Below are positions 38,459 through 51,195 of a stretch of 64,000 nt of DNA, piece after piece. The notes under the pieces were generated by a model. That model was not told the origin of the DNA, did no database searches, and worked only from the letters and a program-made list of their open reading frames with translations. Source of the stretch: Mytilus galloprovincialis (Eukaryota > Mollusca > Bivalvia > Mytilida > Mytilidae); contig NC_134845.1 in NCBI RefSeq assembly GCF_965363235.1, positions 62,649,261 to 62,713,260 on the forward strand, in the 5' to 3' direction. A program made the position numbers and the translations under genes. The first letter of the stretch is position 1. Each line of letters starts with the position of its first letter.

Positions 38459-41400
38459 GTAAGCACATGTTTTAACAATAAGGACAATATTGTGTTCATA
38501 TAATTTGGAATGAACAATGTTTTGAAAGCTTTTTCATTAAAACTAATTGTTTTACCGATTGTTTTATGTTTTGTATGCTCTGTATTTTATTTTATCTTTT
38601 TGTTTTGTTATTTGCATTTACATACCGGTTTTTGCTTTTATTTTAAAAATCAGTTATTATTCTACTTCTTAGTCTTTATATATCTTAGAAAAGTAAAGTG
38701 TGCATGTTCGGCAATTCAAATTTTACAACATACATTTTTGAACATGCATATCCCATTCGGAACTTTATAGATATAACAAGTCAAGTTGTTAGTTCGAACT
38801 CATAAAAAACAATTTTGTATACGGAAAAGGGTTTCAATTATCAAAAGGGATTTAAAAAATGATATGTTAAGATCAACTCTTGAACCAACCATAATTTTGT
38901 CTTAAAAATATTTTCTGCTAATTTTAACTTTTAGAGTGTGTTTTGCAATTTTCAACGCAAATAGGTTGAATTGTTATTTAAAGCCTGTGACTATCATGTT
39001 CATCCCAAAAGTATATCGTGTATACAGGGGAAGTTATGCTCATCTTGACATAAAACGTAATTTCCCGTATAGGACGAGCAATGACATTTTAAAAAATGCA
39101 ATAGTTCATTTTATTTAAATGGCGAAATGATCTACAATGTAGAAAGCTTAAATTGCATGGCTATTAATATGCTTAAATCTTAACCTTTTACAAAGGACAC
39201 TTTTTTTTTTCTGTACCAATGGTTGATTTATAAGATCAAAGGCGTTTTGAGAAATTGAGCTAAAAGACAGATGATACATGTACAAAGAAAGAAAAATTGT
39301 CATTTAATTTGTTGATTATCAAAACTTTAAAACTGTAATGATATCAATATTGATCATGACATTGCGCATATTACAGTGATTTTGCTCTACTTTGTACGAT
39401 CTATTCAAACGGATATTATAATACATTGTTTCAAATTAAACAATAACTGCACGTTGAACGGCAATAATTTCCTGGTGGCTGTTTGATTACTGGGATTAGA
39501 TACATTATTTATGTTTACATATATATATTTATATAACATAACATACATGTAATATTTTTTTTTGCTGAATTTAAATACTAAAACTCTATTGTTTCGAAAT
39601 CCATCATTGCTTTTCATTATTCTTCAAAAGTATTTCACGTTTTAAACAGCACACCCATTGACTATTTTTCTATATCCAATTATGTGGCATCCATTATGTG
39701 TTAATGCGAATTAATTGCATAACACCGTATGCTTTGAATAGCCATATCGTAGACTTAATACCCTTTTTATACAGGATTTTATTAAGGATAAGAACAAATG
39801 TACAACCTATTATAATACGAATACATCAGCATGTGACAAACTTAAAACGTTGCACTATCCATGCTTTCGATATGGATAAATAGTTTTCGTTGTTGTTTTT
39901 TGACAGGACCCATGGGCTAAAAAAGGACGTTCACTTCTAGTTTCATTCTTTTTACGTCTTACTTACTATCGTTTTGCAATCATAACATTAAGTATTTAAT
40001 CGAGAAATAAAAAATTACATCTGACAGTGTTGACTGGAATGAATGGACGTGAATGCGAAAAGGCAAGTTCTGATATGAAACTATGTATCTTCTCCACGGT
40101 ACGTTTCTGAGTTAATATATAGTTTATTATATTTTAAAGAAACACAATCAAATAATAAAAGTGTTATGAACCGTCTGTTTTATGACGCTATTATTGATTC
40201 GAGGTTAGCTGTATTAGACCTGAAACTACCGACTGTTGCAGGCATGGGGTTGTGCAAAATAGTAATTGTAATGCATGGTGATTTATTAATTATAGACAAC
40301 AACAAAATTTAGCGTATGTGTATTTTCAATTCGTGTTTAATTATTCCACAACTTGTTACATATGAAACTAACCATTTGATATGCAACTTAAAAATATTGT
40401 TGAGTATTTTCGTATTTGAGCAGTCATTATATATACCTTGAACAACAAAGTTGTATTGACCCTTTGACACTGATATGATACTTTTCACGATATAGGTCGA
40501 ATGCGTTAATTTGTCATCAGATTATTCTCTAGTTGTTTTGCTTTTGTGTTTTGATGATATAATTTATAAAATACATTTCTTCATTATGTTGTGGCATTAA
40601 ACAAGTCATGATTGTCCATAATCATGTGTAAAGACTTCCATTTAATGTGTAAGGATGTCTGCAGGTTGATTCGGCAATTATGATAATTTATTTGAATTTT
40701 TGGAATTTGGACTAAATTTAAAGTAGCTGGCGAGACCAAGAACACATATCCTATTGTTGAAACTTAACCTCCAATTATAATAAAATCTGGTACTTCTGTA
40801 CTAATAATCTATAACAAGCCTGTTTTTTTAAATTGTTCTTTTATTGATTTATAATTCTAAAGAAACTAAGAGAAATAATTCAAAAAATCATGTTGATATT
40901 ATAACATAACACGTATGCTGAGTTTTTATAAGACGTATGCCTTCATACTGGCTTAAATCCAAAACATAATCATAATCTTGTGTTTTATTTTAAAATTATT
41001 TAGTAAAAACGGTGTTAAAAATTATATCATTAACACCATTGTCATTTAAACTGTCATTTTTGTTTGAATTGCAGCGCTTTATCTGGTGGACAACTTATCT
41101 ACTTCCATGCAACATTTTGCTGTGATAATTTTGAGAAGGTAGAAGAGGTTTGCAAAGGTAAAGATGTTTATTCTGTTACTCGTCTCATTTACAACTTACA
41201 GTTCCACGTATTTATCACACTACAAGATGACGCAAAATAGCAGTTTGGCATGTGTTGAAACAAAAAGTTTGCACGGTTAGGATGAACAAAATGCAACATA
41301 TCCCCTTCGTACCGGTTGTAAAATACAAATATTAAATACCTTACGACAAATAATCTTTGTTTCCAGTCTCATTATTTTGAGAAAAATCTAGAAAATCATG

Positions 41401-44400
41401 TTTTTTTCCGAGTCTTAGTTCGTAATTAGTTTCAAATACCGGAAATGCGACCATTTGCAACGATTTAAAAAAAAACTTTGCAAATGTCTTTGTTATTAAA
41501 CATTCAGGAATGCCTTAGACATGTGTAAACATTCTAGATCTGGCTCTCTGTGATATTAGAAGCAAGTTAACACATCATATCGTCAATTAATCATAGACCC
41601 CTTACATTAAAAAGAAGGGCGGGCATAACGTCGATTTAGCATGCGTGAAATTGAAAAAGACATTTACCGATAACGGTCTATAAATTCGAGAGTTTTCCTT
41701 AAAATTTGGGTTTTCTTCGAAACATTAATTTCTCAAAGACAAACTAAGGAAATGCACATAACTTCGTTTAAACGTCATATCGCACACTACTTCAGATTTT
41801 TTATGGATGAAATTGGTCTATTTTTTTTATTAGATATAGGAAAATGTGGTATGAGTGTTAATGAGACAACTCTCCATGCAAATAACAATTCATACAAGTA
41901 AACCATTATAGGTCATGCAAGGTACGGCCTGCAACACGGAGCCTTGGCTCACACCGAACAACGACCTATAACGGGCCCCAAAATTACTATTTTAAAACCA
42001 TTTAAACCGGTAAACCAACGGTATAATCTATATAACAACAGGTATAAATTAAATAAGGTAACAAACGACAGCTACTGTACATCAGATTCCTGACCTAGGA
42101 CAGGTGAATTTGCAGCGGGATTAAACGTTTTAATGGTACCAAACATTCTCCCTTTTTCTGAGACAATAACATCACAACCTAGAAAAATACACGATAAAAT
42201 ATCAATCGGAAAGATTAACTCAATCAAAAAACGTAAATTAACACACCATGAACGAATAAATTTGATCTGCGATACCTGAATGCAAATACATTGTTGATAA
42301 AGTTATAAGGGATAAATATTTCAGGTCAAAAGTAAATAAACAAGTTTAAACGAAGCTATGATAAGACACATGTACCACTGTGAAATATTTTAAAATTTAT
42401 AGAAAATCGTCACTCTTGTTAAAAAAAAAACAGTTTCATATTCTACACAGGTAAATAAAAATAATTTTGTCGTTAAGTATACTAAATCTTCCTATTAGGA
42501 ATACCAAAGAAGTTATGTAATATAAATAAACATAATCTAATATTTGCATGGTACATACGGGATGAATATCTACAATAAAACCATATTTATAGCTAGATAA
42601 AACTTCCTGAAGTGTACAGTTTGAGGAGAAATGCAATAATTTTGATGTTCATAGTACGAAGAAGTGAAAATTAGTAGATATTCCAAATAATCAAAGCTGT
42701 TATATAGACAAGATTTATTTAATAAACAAATAGCAAAAAAGCATTCCAAATAGTATCAACAGGTGAAATTAACAAGAAAGTACGAGTTGGCAGTTACTGA
42801 CAACAAGTTAAAAGCCAAACGAATTAATCATAAAAATCGTGCATCAGAGCCTAAATCAACCTATAATATTCCAAAAGTGTTAATATTTAAGCGTCATGAA
42901 CAGTCAGAGAAGACATGACTTGTGCAAAGCCAAAGATAAATGTATATTTATTTTTATATAAATGTGAAAAGGTAGTAGGATAGTGAGGAATGAATAATTA
43001 CAATTAACGTGTGTGTGTGTCTATACATCCCTCTTGAAAAGAAAATACAATTTAGCTATGTTTTAATTTGCTAATGACAAAATCGATAGTAGTGCCAATG
43101 TAAACTATATTCAGAGATCTAATTACAATATTGTTACGATAACCCTTCCTTATAAGTTTGTTTAAAGGTTCGATGGGTTTGCACATAGTGATTTCCGCGC
43201 TTTAAGTACAATATTACCGTAAAATTTAGGATGTGAAATTACTTTTTAAATAAGTTTTCTACAGGTACAACCAAATGAGTTGGTCCAGTAACAACCCTTG
43301 TTGGCCCCAAAATATAGTCCTTTCACAAAATTGTTAAAATGTGCATTTTTATTTATTTATTGGAAAGTAGATTGTTTCTGCTACATACATATGGGCTGTT
43401 TTTTACAATACAATGCACATATATCGAGTACTATCATCATAAAGTCATGCTAAATAAAGGCAACAGTAGTATACCGCTGTTCAAACTCATAAATCCATGG
43501 AAAAAAACAAAATCGGGGTAACAAACTAAAACTGAGGGAAACGCATAAATATAAGAGGAGAACAACGACACAACACTACAATGTAACTAACACACACAGA
43601 AACGGACCAAGCATCAGACAAAATCCCACGAGAATAACAAATATAATATCAAAACCAAATACATAAATTACTGAAATCTTCACAATTTTAGCCTTTTAGT
43701 TTGATTTTATACAGTTTTCGTCTGCAATGAAAGTGGCCGCATTTGTGTTCATTCCTAATATTTAAATGAATGTTGTATTGGATGATAATACATGATATAT
43801 ATATATATATAGGTTGAGGATGAACACGGATGCGGCCACTTTTATTTTTGACAAAAACCATCTGAAAAGTGACACTTTTTTGGCATATTTGATAGAATTT
43901 TTGCATATCTAAGCTTGAATACGAGCCTTTTTTATGACTAAATCAGATACAATCTTTCACATTCACTAATTGATCAAACTAAAATAGACACTTCAGTGTT
44001 TAAAAAGTGTCCAAAATATTTCGTCAGATGAACTTGAAAGGAGTAGGTTCGACAAGGCCCTAAAATGGCTCTATTTTTCTTCAATTTCAAATTACGATTT
44101 ATTGACCTATATCACAATGAATCATAGCTAATACATTGACTAGATAGTAAATGAGCCTTTTTGTTGAAAATTTACGTTCCTGCGTTCTACAGATGACGTC
44201 ACAAACGGTACTTGTTTTTATTTCCATGAAAAGTCAATGAAAATTGGTAAGTTTTGCAATGATTTTGGGACAGGAAACATAGAGCGCATACGTCGACAAA
44301 ACAGATCTTTGAACACATTGTTTGTAATGACATGTTGCATGTTTAACTTGAATATTTTGTTTGTCGACGCCTGCGATCAATGTGTCCTGGTCCTTAATTT

Positions 44401-47400
44401 GGTTGAAATCTGGCCAATGTTGTCGAATTTCGTCAAAATGTCTTATTTTGACCTACTTTGGACGTAGAAATCCACGCTACAGAATAAAACTTTGACACAA
44501 ATAGTTCTATTTTACTTTCTCATATGTTTTAAGACAACTTAAAACATATTTCATCTTGTACCATTCAATTTTATAATCGGGGCCAAATTTAGTCCTAACC
44601 GAACTTACTCATTTGAGGCCAAAATCGGCCCTTATTGGACCTACTCCTTTACTAATCAAATCTTTGTACGTATCTATGAAAGAATTAAGTAAAAGTTTTA
44701 AGTAGTTCATGGTTTCGAAATCCCTGACATAATGATTTACCAGTGATGCGGTAGGTATCGTTGATTGTATTAACAAAATGTTACAATGATGGGTTTTTAC
44801 TGAGTTAGGTCATACACTTGGATTCATAGCAATATAGGAATAAATCTGCTATTAAAGGGGCACAGTTAGTGCCCATAGAAATACCTACTACCTGACGATA
44901 CACTTTATCGCCGAAACGTACATAAATGTTATCTAGCAGAAAATTTAAAGCTTCAATCATATCCTCACATTTCTAGCATACTTTTCTTTTTTGTTACAGA
45001 AAAGGCTTTAAACGAGTTACAGTAAATAAAACTACTATGCGATTTTTCCAAAGACCATTTTATCATATACGAAAACTTTTTCTTTATAAGATTGTGTGGA
45101 AGTGTAGTGCACAGAGTATGTATTTCATTATATATTTATCCAGTATGGTCAATGGTTGCAGTACTGTTAATGTGTACTTAATTTCTCTCTATGTTCGAAT
45201 GTTCGTTCAATTAATACAGAAATATTAAAGCAATGTCTTCTTTAGCATATACTGTGAACTCTAGAAAATGCTGCCATTTTGTAAAAATGTATATACCATT
45301 TTCATCTTTTCCATTGCAGCATGTAGTATCGGCTTTATTTCGCAGCAAAAAGGAAAATGTTATCCTTGTCCAAGTCCGACATATGGATATCGATGTGCAA
45401 GTGTCTGTCGATGCAAAGGAAGTCAACGGTATTGAAAAAAAATATAATATGATATTCTATTAAAAGTATTTCACAAACATAGTGCATTTATATTTTCAAA
45501 TAGTAGTATCTTTAATCATAAGTAATTAAAAGGCTTGATTGGAGCTAAATTATAAAAGTGAAGAAATGATTAAAACGTATTGAAAACAAGGCAGATGATG
45601 CATGAATAATATTATATTAGTAATAAATATTTATTTTTAATTTCTATTTCGATATCGTTTGCATTCATTTAAAGTTCATTGCTTGAAATTATTGTTTTTC
45701 CTAAAAATCTTAAAAGACATCTCAATGTACATCATGTACATGTAACGAACACATCAAATTTAAGTTAACTGTATAGTTTATTAGTAAAAAAAAATAGGAA
45801 TAAGATAGTTGAAACACTGACAAACCTTATTTATTACCAAAAAGGAAAGACACGAAACGGTAAAAAGGTCTAAATGAATCACGATCGACATATAGAGATT
45901 TGTTACCAAACTCCACTTTGTCAATGCCACCTCTGGTACCATATCATGCATTCTATCTATGATGCGTTGTATTAGAACCATAGGATCCACGCCACTGCAA
46001 GTAAATCTTAGCAAAAGTTTCATCATCTCAATAATCCGCTCTGCCATGTTGACATACATTATAATGTGATATGGTCATAATTACAAATCAACTGTTTGTT
46101 TACAACAGTTTGAATTTATAAACTAAGTGATTTTTTACCCCCAGAAATAAATTTCCGCATTTGTAGTTGTAAACGTCACCGATGGGTCTTTTATAGAAGA
46201 AACGATCGTCCACTTTCGAGTTAACATTAAATCACTAAGCCATTTAGATAGTTTTATGGTGATAAAGGGGCTTTGTATCAGGTTTACGATTTGCCATCTT
46301 AAGATATGAAAATGAATCCCAAATTTGATGTCATGTTTACTCCCAAATGAGCATAAACAAGCATTGTTAGAGCTGGGATGACGCATGATGGCGTTTCAAA
46401 TCTTTTTAATGAAGCAAGCATTATTATCGAGACTGATAATTGGTCGTAGGCGAACTGACTCAATGAATGATACACCAAGTAGCGGCAGACCCTATTAGAC
46501 GTCTCAACGTCAAGAAATCGCATTATGCATTTTATACATGTGCAACAGAACATTACATGTCGAAAATACGGTCCATTGAATACCTATTCTTCAAAACAAC
46601 AGACTTTATGGCCAGGCAGTTAGTCAAAGACTCATAGAGTATGGATTGCGTCGAAGACGTAACCTGACAGTACCGCTCTTCAACAGTGCCATTGGGTGAA
46701 AAGAGTATGTGCAAGACGATCGCGACGCTAGAGGTATTACACCTCGCAGCATATCAAACAAATGAGTCTCGGTTTTATCCCCGTTGTAGTGAAGAACTAT
46801 CGTGAACAAAACCTTCTTCGCGGTCTTCCGTGACCAGTATTATCCAGTTATTTTTCTCCTGTAGAACAATTATGGAAATCGATCAAAATCGGTACAAGGT
46901 TTGCGTTTAGTTCTTATACGAGAGTTGATACACATCTCCCATGCCAACATTTTTCTTTGGTTGGGTATATGCATCGTAGATTCGAAGCTTTAGATGCGTT
47001 TCTGCGATAGGCGGTCATACTCGGTTTCACATTCCGCAAACCTAAGTTCCGGATAATAACTTTGATTCGTCCTTTTTTTTTTTGGTCTTGGAATGTCTCT
47101 GACGTGTTTATGTTAATGTGTAAAATGTATAGTTTATCAATTTGGTATTTGTTCTCTACCAAACGATAAAAACAAAATGATTCAAGTCTTGTATCGGTTT
47201 TGTTTTGTGTCCTTGTATATTAACTCTAACTTGCAGTTTGTCACTATTGAATACGTTGTGTACGTACTCTTCTTAATCGTGTTAATTGAAACAACAACAG
47301 CATTAATAATATAATGTGTCATGTCATTTCGTACGTTTCAAATATTAATATTAATTCTTCATAGATGCCACAATGTAGATGGATGTATAGATTTGATGGA

Positions 47401-50400
47401 CAATCCTAGCACATTAAAGGAGTTGCAAACAACGAGTTCTAGAAAACAAGGTGATTTAATAAATCGATTATGTGTCTTTTTATGATGTATATTTATTGGA
47501 AATTATAGTTGGTTATCAGACATTTTTCTAAATATTCTTTACGAAAATACTGCGCCGGAATGTACCTTATGTATTTGAATCAAATCTACAAAGAGACAAG
47601 GAAAGTATGATTTATAAGAAAATAAAAACATTGCCTACTTAATTCACACAATTCATCATACTTAAATGATCTTAATTGAAATTAGTAATCAAATTATCCT
47701 GGCTGGTACTTTTATCTTTGTAATTCCTCTAAGATGCAGTGCTATTTTTGTCCAAGTACATGTAATTATACAGATTGACGCTTACAACTTTTGGATTAAA
47801 TCTCAGTGTTCATATTATTAGGGAAAACAGTTTGGTATTCACTTTTTTTATCATGAATATAATATTAATATTATATAAGAAAGACATTTCAGTCATATTT
47901 TTTTAAAATGGAGATTCCACTACGTTATGGACGTACAAAAAGTATGACTGGAACAAAGTTGTAAAAGGCAAAATAATGAAGAACCCCGCCTTCCCCTCCA
48001 CACCGCTCCAACGTCAGAAGTGTAAAAATAAAAGTATATGTGGTATGATAGGCAATAAGAAATATCTTCCTAGAGATGAAATGACACAGAATTTAACAAC
48101 TAAAGTTTACCGTACGGCCTCCAACAGTAAATAATTTAAGGACACATGTAAGACATGTTAAACAGGTAAACTGCAACACTCAATTTACATAGGAAAGTAG
48201 TATAACAATACAAATTAAAAACATACTATCAACATAATTTGAAAAAGACTTAAATCATTAGATGGATACAATGCTGAACTTCATCAAGTAAAGATGTTAG
48301 AGTACCGGCTGCATTTTACTTCTAGTTCAAAGCTAATAACAAACTACCCAAAGACTGAAATCGCTTCACATATTAAGAAAGAAAGTTATACTGAAAGTGT
48401 TAAAATTCAATTTTAAGAATAAAGACAATTATGGGAGATATTCGACAATAATCCATACTATTGTTATATATCATGTTTCCGTCATTTCACATAAAATACA
48501 AATTTGTGAATCTCACAAATTATCTATTAATTGTAAGGAATAGTATGTATAAACGTCAGTAATTTATATTATTATTTGATTTCTTCGATGAACTAACACT
48601 TGATCAAATTCAATTGTTATATGTCTCCCTTTCTGGTGTAACAATTAACAAAAACTGATAATAGAATATTTGAAAGGCGGTGGTGTATTCACGTAACTAC
48701 ATTAAATAGCTTGTATAAGGAGCTAAATGACAATAGATGTTAGGAAAATAGTAGCTGAATTCGCGTGGAATTGACAATGACTGATGAATTGGTGCATATA
48801 CGTCAAGCTTGATACACTCGGGTACTTATAATAGAGTTGTGCTCATGAAAATTCGCTTACTCAATCAAATGTACAGACACACTGATGATATCTCCGTTAT
48901 ACTTACTTTATTGGTATTGTTATTGTTTGTTAAGGTTTGATTAAGTTACACTGCGTTTTCAATTAAATTTCAGAAAACAGTCCAACTACACATGCAGCCA
49001 CGACAGAAGCTGTTCCTCTCACATCCGTGTTCATAAAAACATTTCCGAGAAAAGAAGGCTTAGGTAAAGTTAATTTTTTTATCGAAATATTTCATTGAGT
49101 CCATAAACGATAGTTCATACCCTCTTGAACGATTATGTTGAAATATGCAATTTCAAAAGCTTATGTTTACAAAATGTATCTAAGAAGAACACATGTATTG
49201 GTCAGGTATGTTGTTCAACTGAATATAGAGCAATTGAACATAACGATTTAATGTATTTGAAATATTGAAATCATTTAAAATAATAAAAAAAAAACAATCA
49301 TTGATATATATCATTATATGAATATAAAAAAACCCACAAAAATGTATCGGCCGAATGCGTTGCACGTTGGAGCCTAGTTGAAATCTAATTCATCAATAAG
49401 GTATGGTTAACATGTGTTTGGTTGGCATATTTGTTCTATTAACTTGAACGTGTTTTCATTTTAAATGCATTGTGAAGACTGGCTAATGTGTTCTATTACC
49501 TGAATCCTGCAATATTTGCAACACCCTGCAGGAGACAGATGCATTTGCTTTGCTTCCTTTGATTGGTATATTTTATGTTTTTATTTGTGTTCACTTTTAT
49601 TTCTCAAAATACATTTTAATTGTGTCTGTAGAATCAAATGCATCAATAGAATATTGATTTGTATTTGTAGTAATATCATTTTGGACCTTTTATTCTGTCC
49701 AATCAAAGATTCTCCAATTCTTGGTATTATTGTATACCACATGTTGTATACTAGAGTAAGGTGAATTGTTAAGACACTGAAACTAATTCAAATCATGAAA
49801 ATTATAATAATAAAAAAAAAGATAGAAACGTTTTTTTTTATATTTCAGAAAAAAAAATCATAAGATGCATAAGTACATTGTAGTAGAATAAAAGTTATGT
49901 ACACACGAATATCTTAATAAGAATAGAAATTACAATTTTGTTATGCAAAACATGCTCATCTTGTACTGATACATTTTTACATTAGTTTAATATAGAAACT
50001 TATTTCAGACTGAGTTTCAAGTGAACATTATTGACAAAAAAGTTATAAACATTAGTCCAATGAAATACTAAACGGATGCTATTGTCCACATAATTTCTGA
50101 AAAAAAGTAGATTCTTAAGTAACATGAGAAAATGCGGTTGAAAACAATCCTTCAGATACACTCAGAACGTTAGATAAAATAGGAAAATTTTGTGATAATA
50201 CTATACTATCAGTTTTCTTCATCAGATACACATTTCGACAACTGATATTTCGTCAGCGATGTAATTTGCGACAACATTTGAAAATAAAAAAAATAAAAAA
50301 TGAAAGACAAAACTTAGAAAAAGACAAATTTAGCATGATAAAGAAATATATTATATTTGGGAATAGTATCACCTAAGAGGAAACATCAATAAAACAGTTT

Positions 50401-51195
50401 TTTCATACAAGAAGTACTGCTAAAAGCCCAATACCTTAGATTACTTTCTTTTTAACAGCTTTTTTTTTAACAAACATGCAGGTTTTTTTTTATTTCACTC
50501 AACTTTCAAAAGGTGCAGTATGGTAATATTTTCTTTGCATTACTTGCATTTTTTATTTGTCATGTTTGTGTTCAGTAACTTTAAGGACATTCTTGTGTCT
50601 TGTAGGTTTAATAAATACAGAAGTTTTCATTTACTCAATATGTGGAGTCAGCACTTTTCTTATTCTTATTTTCACCATCGTGTGCCTATGTGTCCACAGA
50701 AAATCCAAAAAAGCAAGCGTTAATCAACTTTCTGAAAACCACATACATGGTAATAATCGCCAAGCTGACGAAGACGTTAACCTCGAAATAAGTCAAGACA
50801 TTTCAACAGAAAAGGAGACATGCCATGAATACGAAGAAATCGATGAGCGAAAGATGTCTGACTTCTTCATAATATCATCTTTACAACAAGGCGAATCATC
50901 AGATGGCATTAGGTTACATAACGATGGTTATCTAAATCCTTATCAGCCGTTACAACCAACACTGCCGCAGACAGGAGACAGCCACAGTGAATCTGATGAA
51001 CACAATCGTCCCTCTAAAGTGAACTTGTTATACACAAATCTTTATCAATCTCTTAAATCCAATAGAGATGAAAAAATAAGATTATATTCTAGATGTTATA
51101 GCGTACAGTACCTAGAACTGGTAGATGAACCAATCGAAAAGAAAAACGAAACAATTATAAAAGAAAATAGTAAACGACATGTACAAACATTGTAG
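38367..51195 (+). CDS. Gene B: EGF-like type I receptor with long tyrosine-motif tail (6 exons)
   Basis: Exons: 38367-38458, 41075-41157, 45320-45428, 47365-47450, 48974-49063, 50606-51195. All introns are GT-AG, phases match at every junction, and the total is 1050 bases (349 residues plus stop). Residues 1-about 21 are a signal peptide (MGLPYIVCILLLMNNKIAFA). Residues 22-103 form a 12-cysteine ectodomain of MEGF/EGF-like style (CC-x9-C-x2-C-x11-C-x2-CP-x8-C-x3-C-x-C-x5-C-x5-C). A Thr/Ser-rich stalk follows, then a membrane helix (about 161-183, FIYSICGVSTFLILIFTIVC). The 165-residue tail carries YEEI (Tyr229), YLNPYQPL (262, 266), LLYTNLYQSL (296, 300) and VQYLEL (322). By known SH2 preferences YEEI is a Src-type binding site, and LLYTNL and VQYLEL fit the ITIM pattern. 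Ligand unknown. AATAAA lies at 51284. Confidence 0.87.
41075..41157 (+). CDS. Gene B exon 2 (FCCDNF block)
   Basis: The acceptor is TTGCAG and the donor GTAAAG, 83 bases. It contains FCCDNFEKVEEVC, matching FCCDNFEMRENIC of gene C; it is 30 bases longer than C's exon 2. Confidence 0.85.
41845..42290. repeat. Mussel dispersed repeat in gene B intron 2
   Basis: Starts near GAAAATGTGGTATGAGTGTT, then AATGAGACAACTCTCC, then CGGCCTGCAACACGGAGCC and CGACCTATAACGGGCCCC. A well-preserved copy of the same family as 7010. Confidence 0.75.
43450..43650. repeat. Mussel dispersed repeat in gene B intron 2
   Basis: Starts AAAGGCAACAGTAGTATACC and runs through 'ACTGAGGGAAACGCATAAAT'; recognised as a recurrent mussel repeat. 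An (AT)n microsatellite lies at 43796-43813. Confidence 0.65.
44037..44650. mobile_element. Terminal-inverted-repeat element without transposase
   Basis: The left end AAAGGAGTAGGTTCGACAAG is matched by the complement of the right end (AAAGGAGTAGGTCCAATAAG), each followed inward by GGCC. About 610 bases, no transposase frame. Non-autonomous element in gene B intron 2. Confidence 0.7.
45320..45428 (+). CDS. Gene B exon 3 (EGF-like core)
   Basis: 109 bases, the same length and phases as exon 3 of gene C. It encodes seven cysteines around CYPCPSPTYGYRC and CRCKGSQR. The frame open from 45233 extends into both introns and is not the protein start. Confidence 0.87.
46380..47050 (+). pseudogene. 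Decayed Tc1-like transposase N-terminal half
   Basis: Translated in several frames it shows NDTPSSGRP, then TSQRQEIALCIL, then QAVSQRLIEYGLRRRR. This order is typical of the helix-turn-helix region of Tc1/mariner transposases (SGRP, then a QDR-like run, then Q-TV-RRL-E-GL-ARR). Stops and frameshifts are frequent. It lies in gene B intron 3, same strand. Confidence 0.6.
47365..47450 (+). CDS. Gene B exon 4 (last cysteine pair and stalk)
   Basis: 86 bases between ATAG and GTGATT. It encodes CHNVDGC and then a Ser/Thr-rich stalk; it is homologous to C's CDHVKGC exon. Confidence 0.8.
48974..49063 (+). CDS. Gene B exon 5 (Thr-rich stalk)
   Basis: 90 bases, phase 1 at both ends, with TTTCAG and GTAAAG borders. 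It encodes SPTTHAATTEAVPLTS and on, a mucin-like stalk that could be O-glycosylated. It is symmetric, so it could be skipped without a frameshift. Confidence 0.78.
50606..51195 (+). CDS. Gene B exon 6 (membrane helix and cytoplasmic tail)
   Basis: The acceptor TTGTAG ends at 50605, so codons upstream in the same frame (from 50557) are intron. It holds the transmembrane helix, a basic HRKSKK stop-transfer and the whole tyrosine-rich tail, ending in TAG. Confidence 0.92.

Noticed and set aside
50557..50605. N-terminal extension of gene B's last exon frame
   Set aside because: It lies before a TTGTAG acceptor that is in phase with exon 5, so it is intron sequence.
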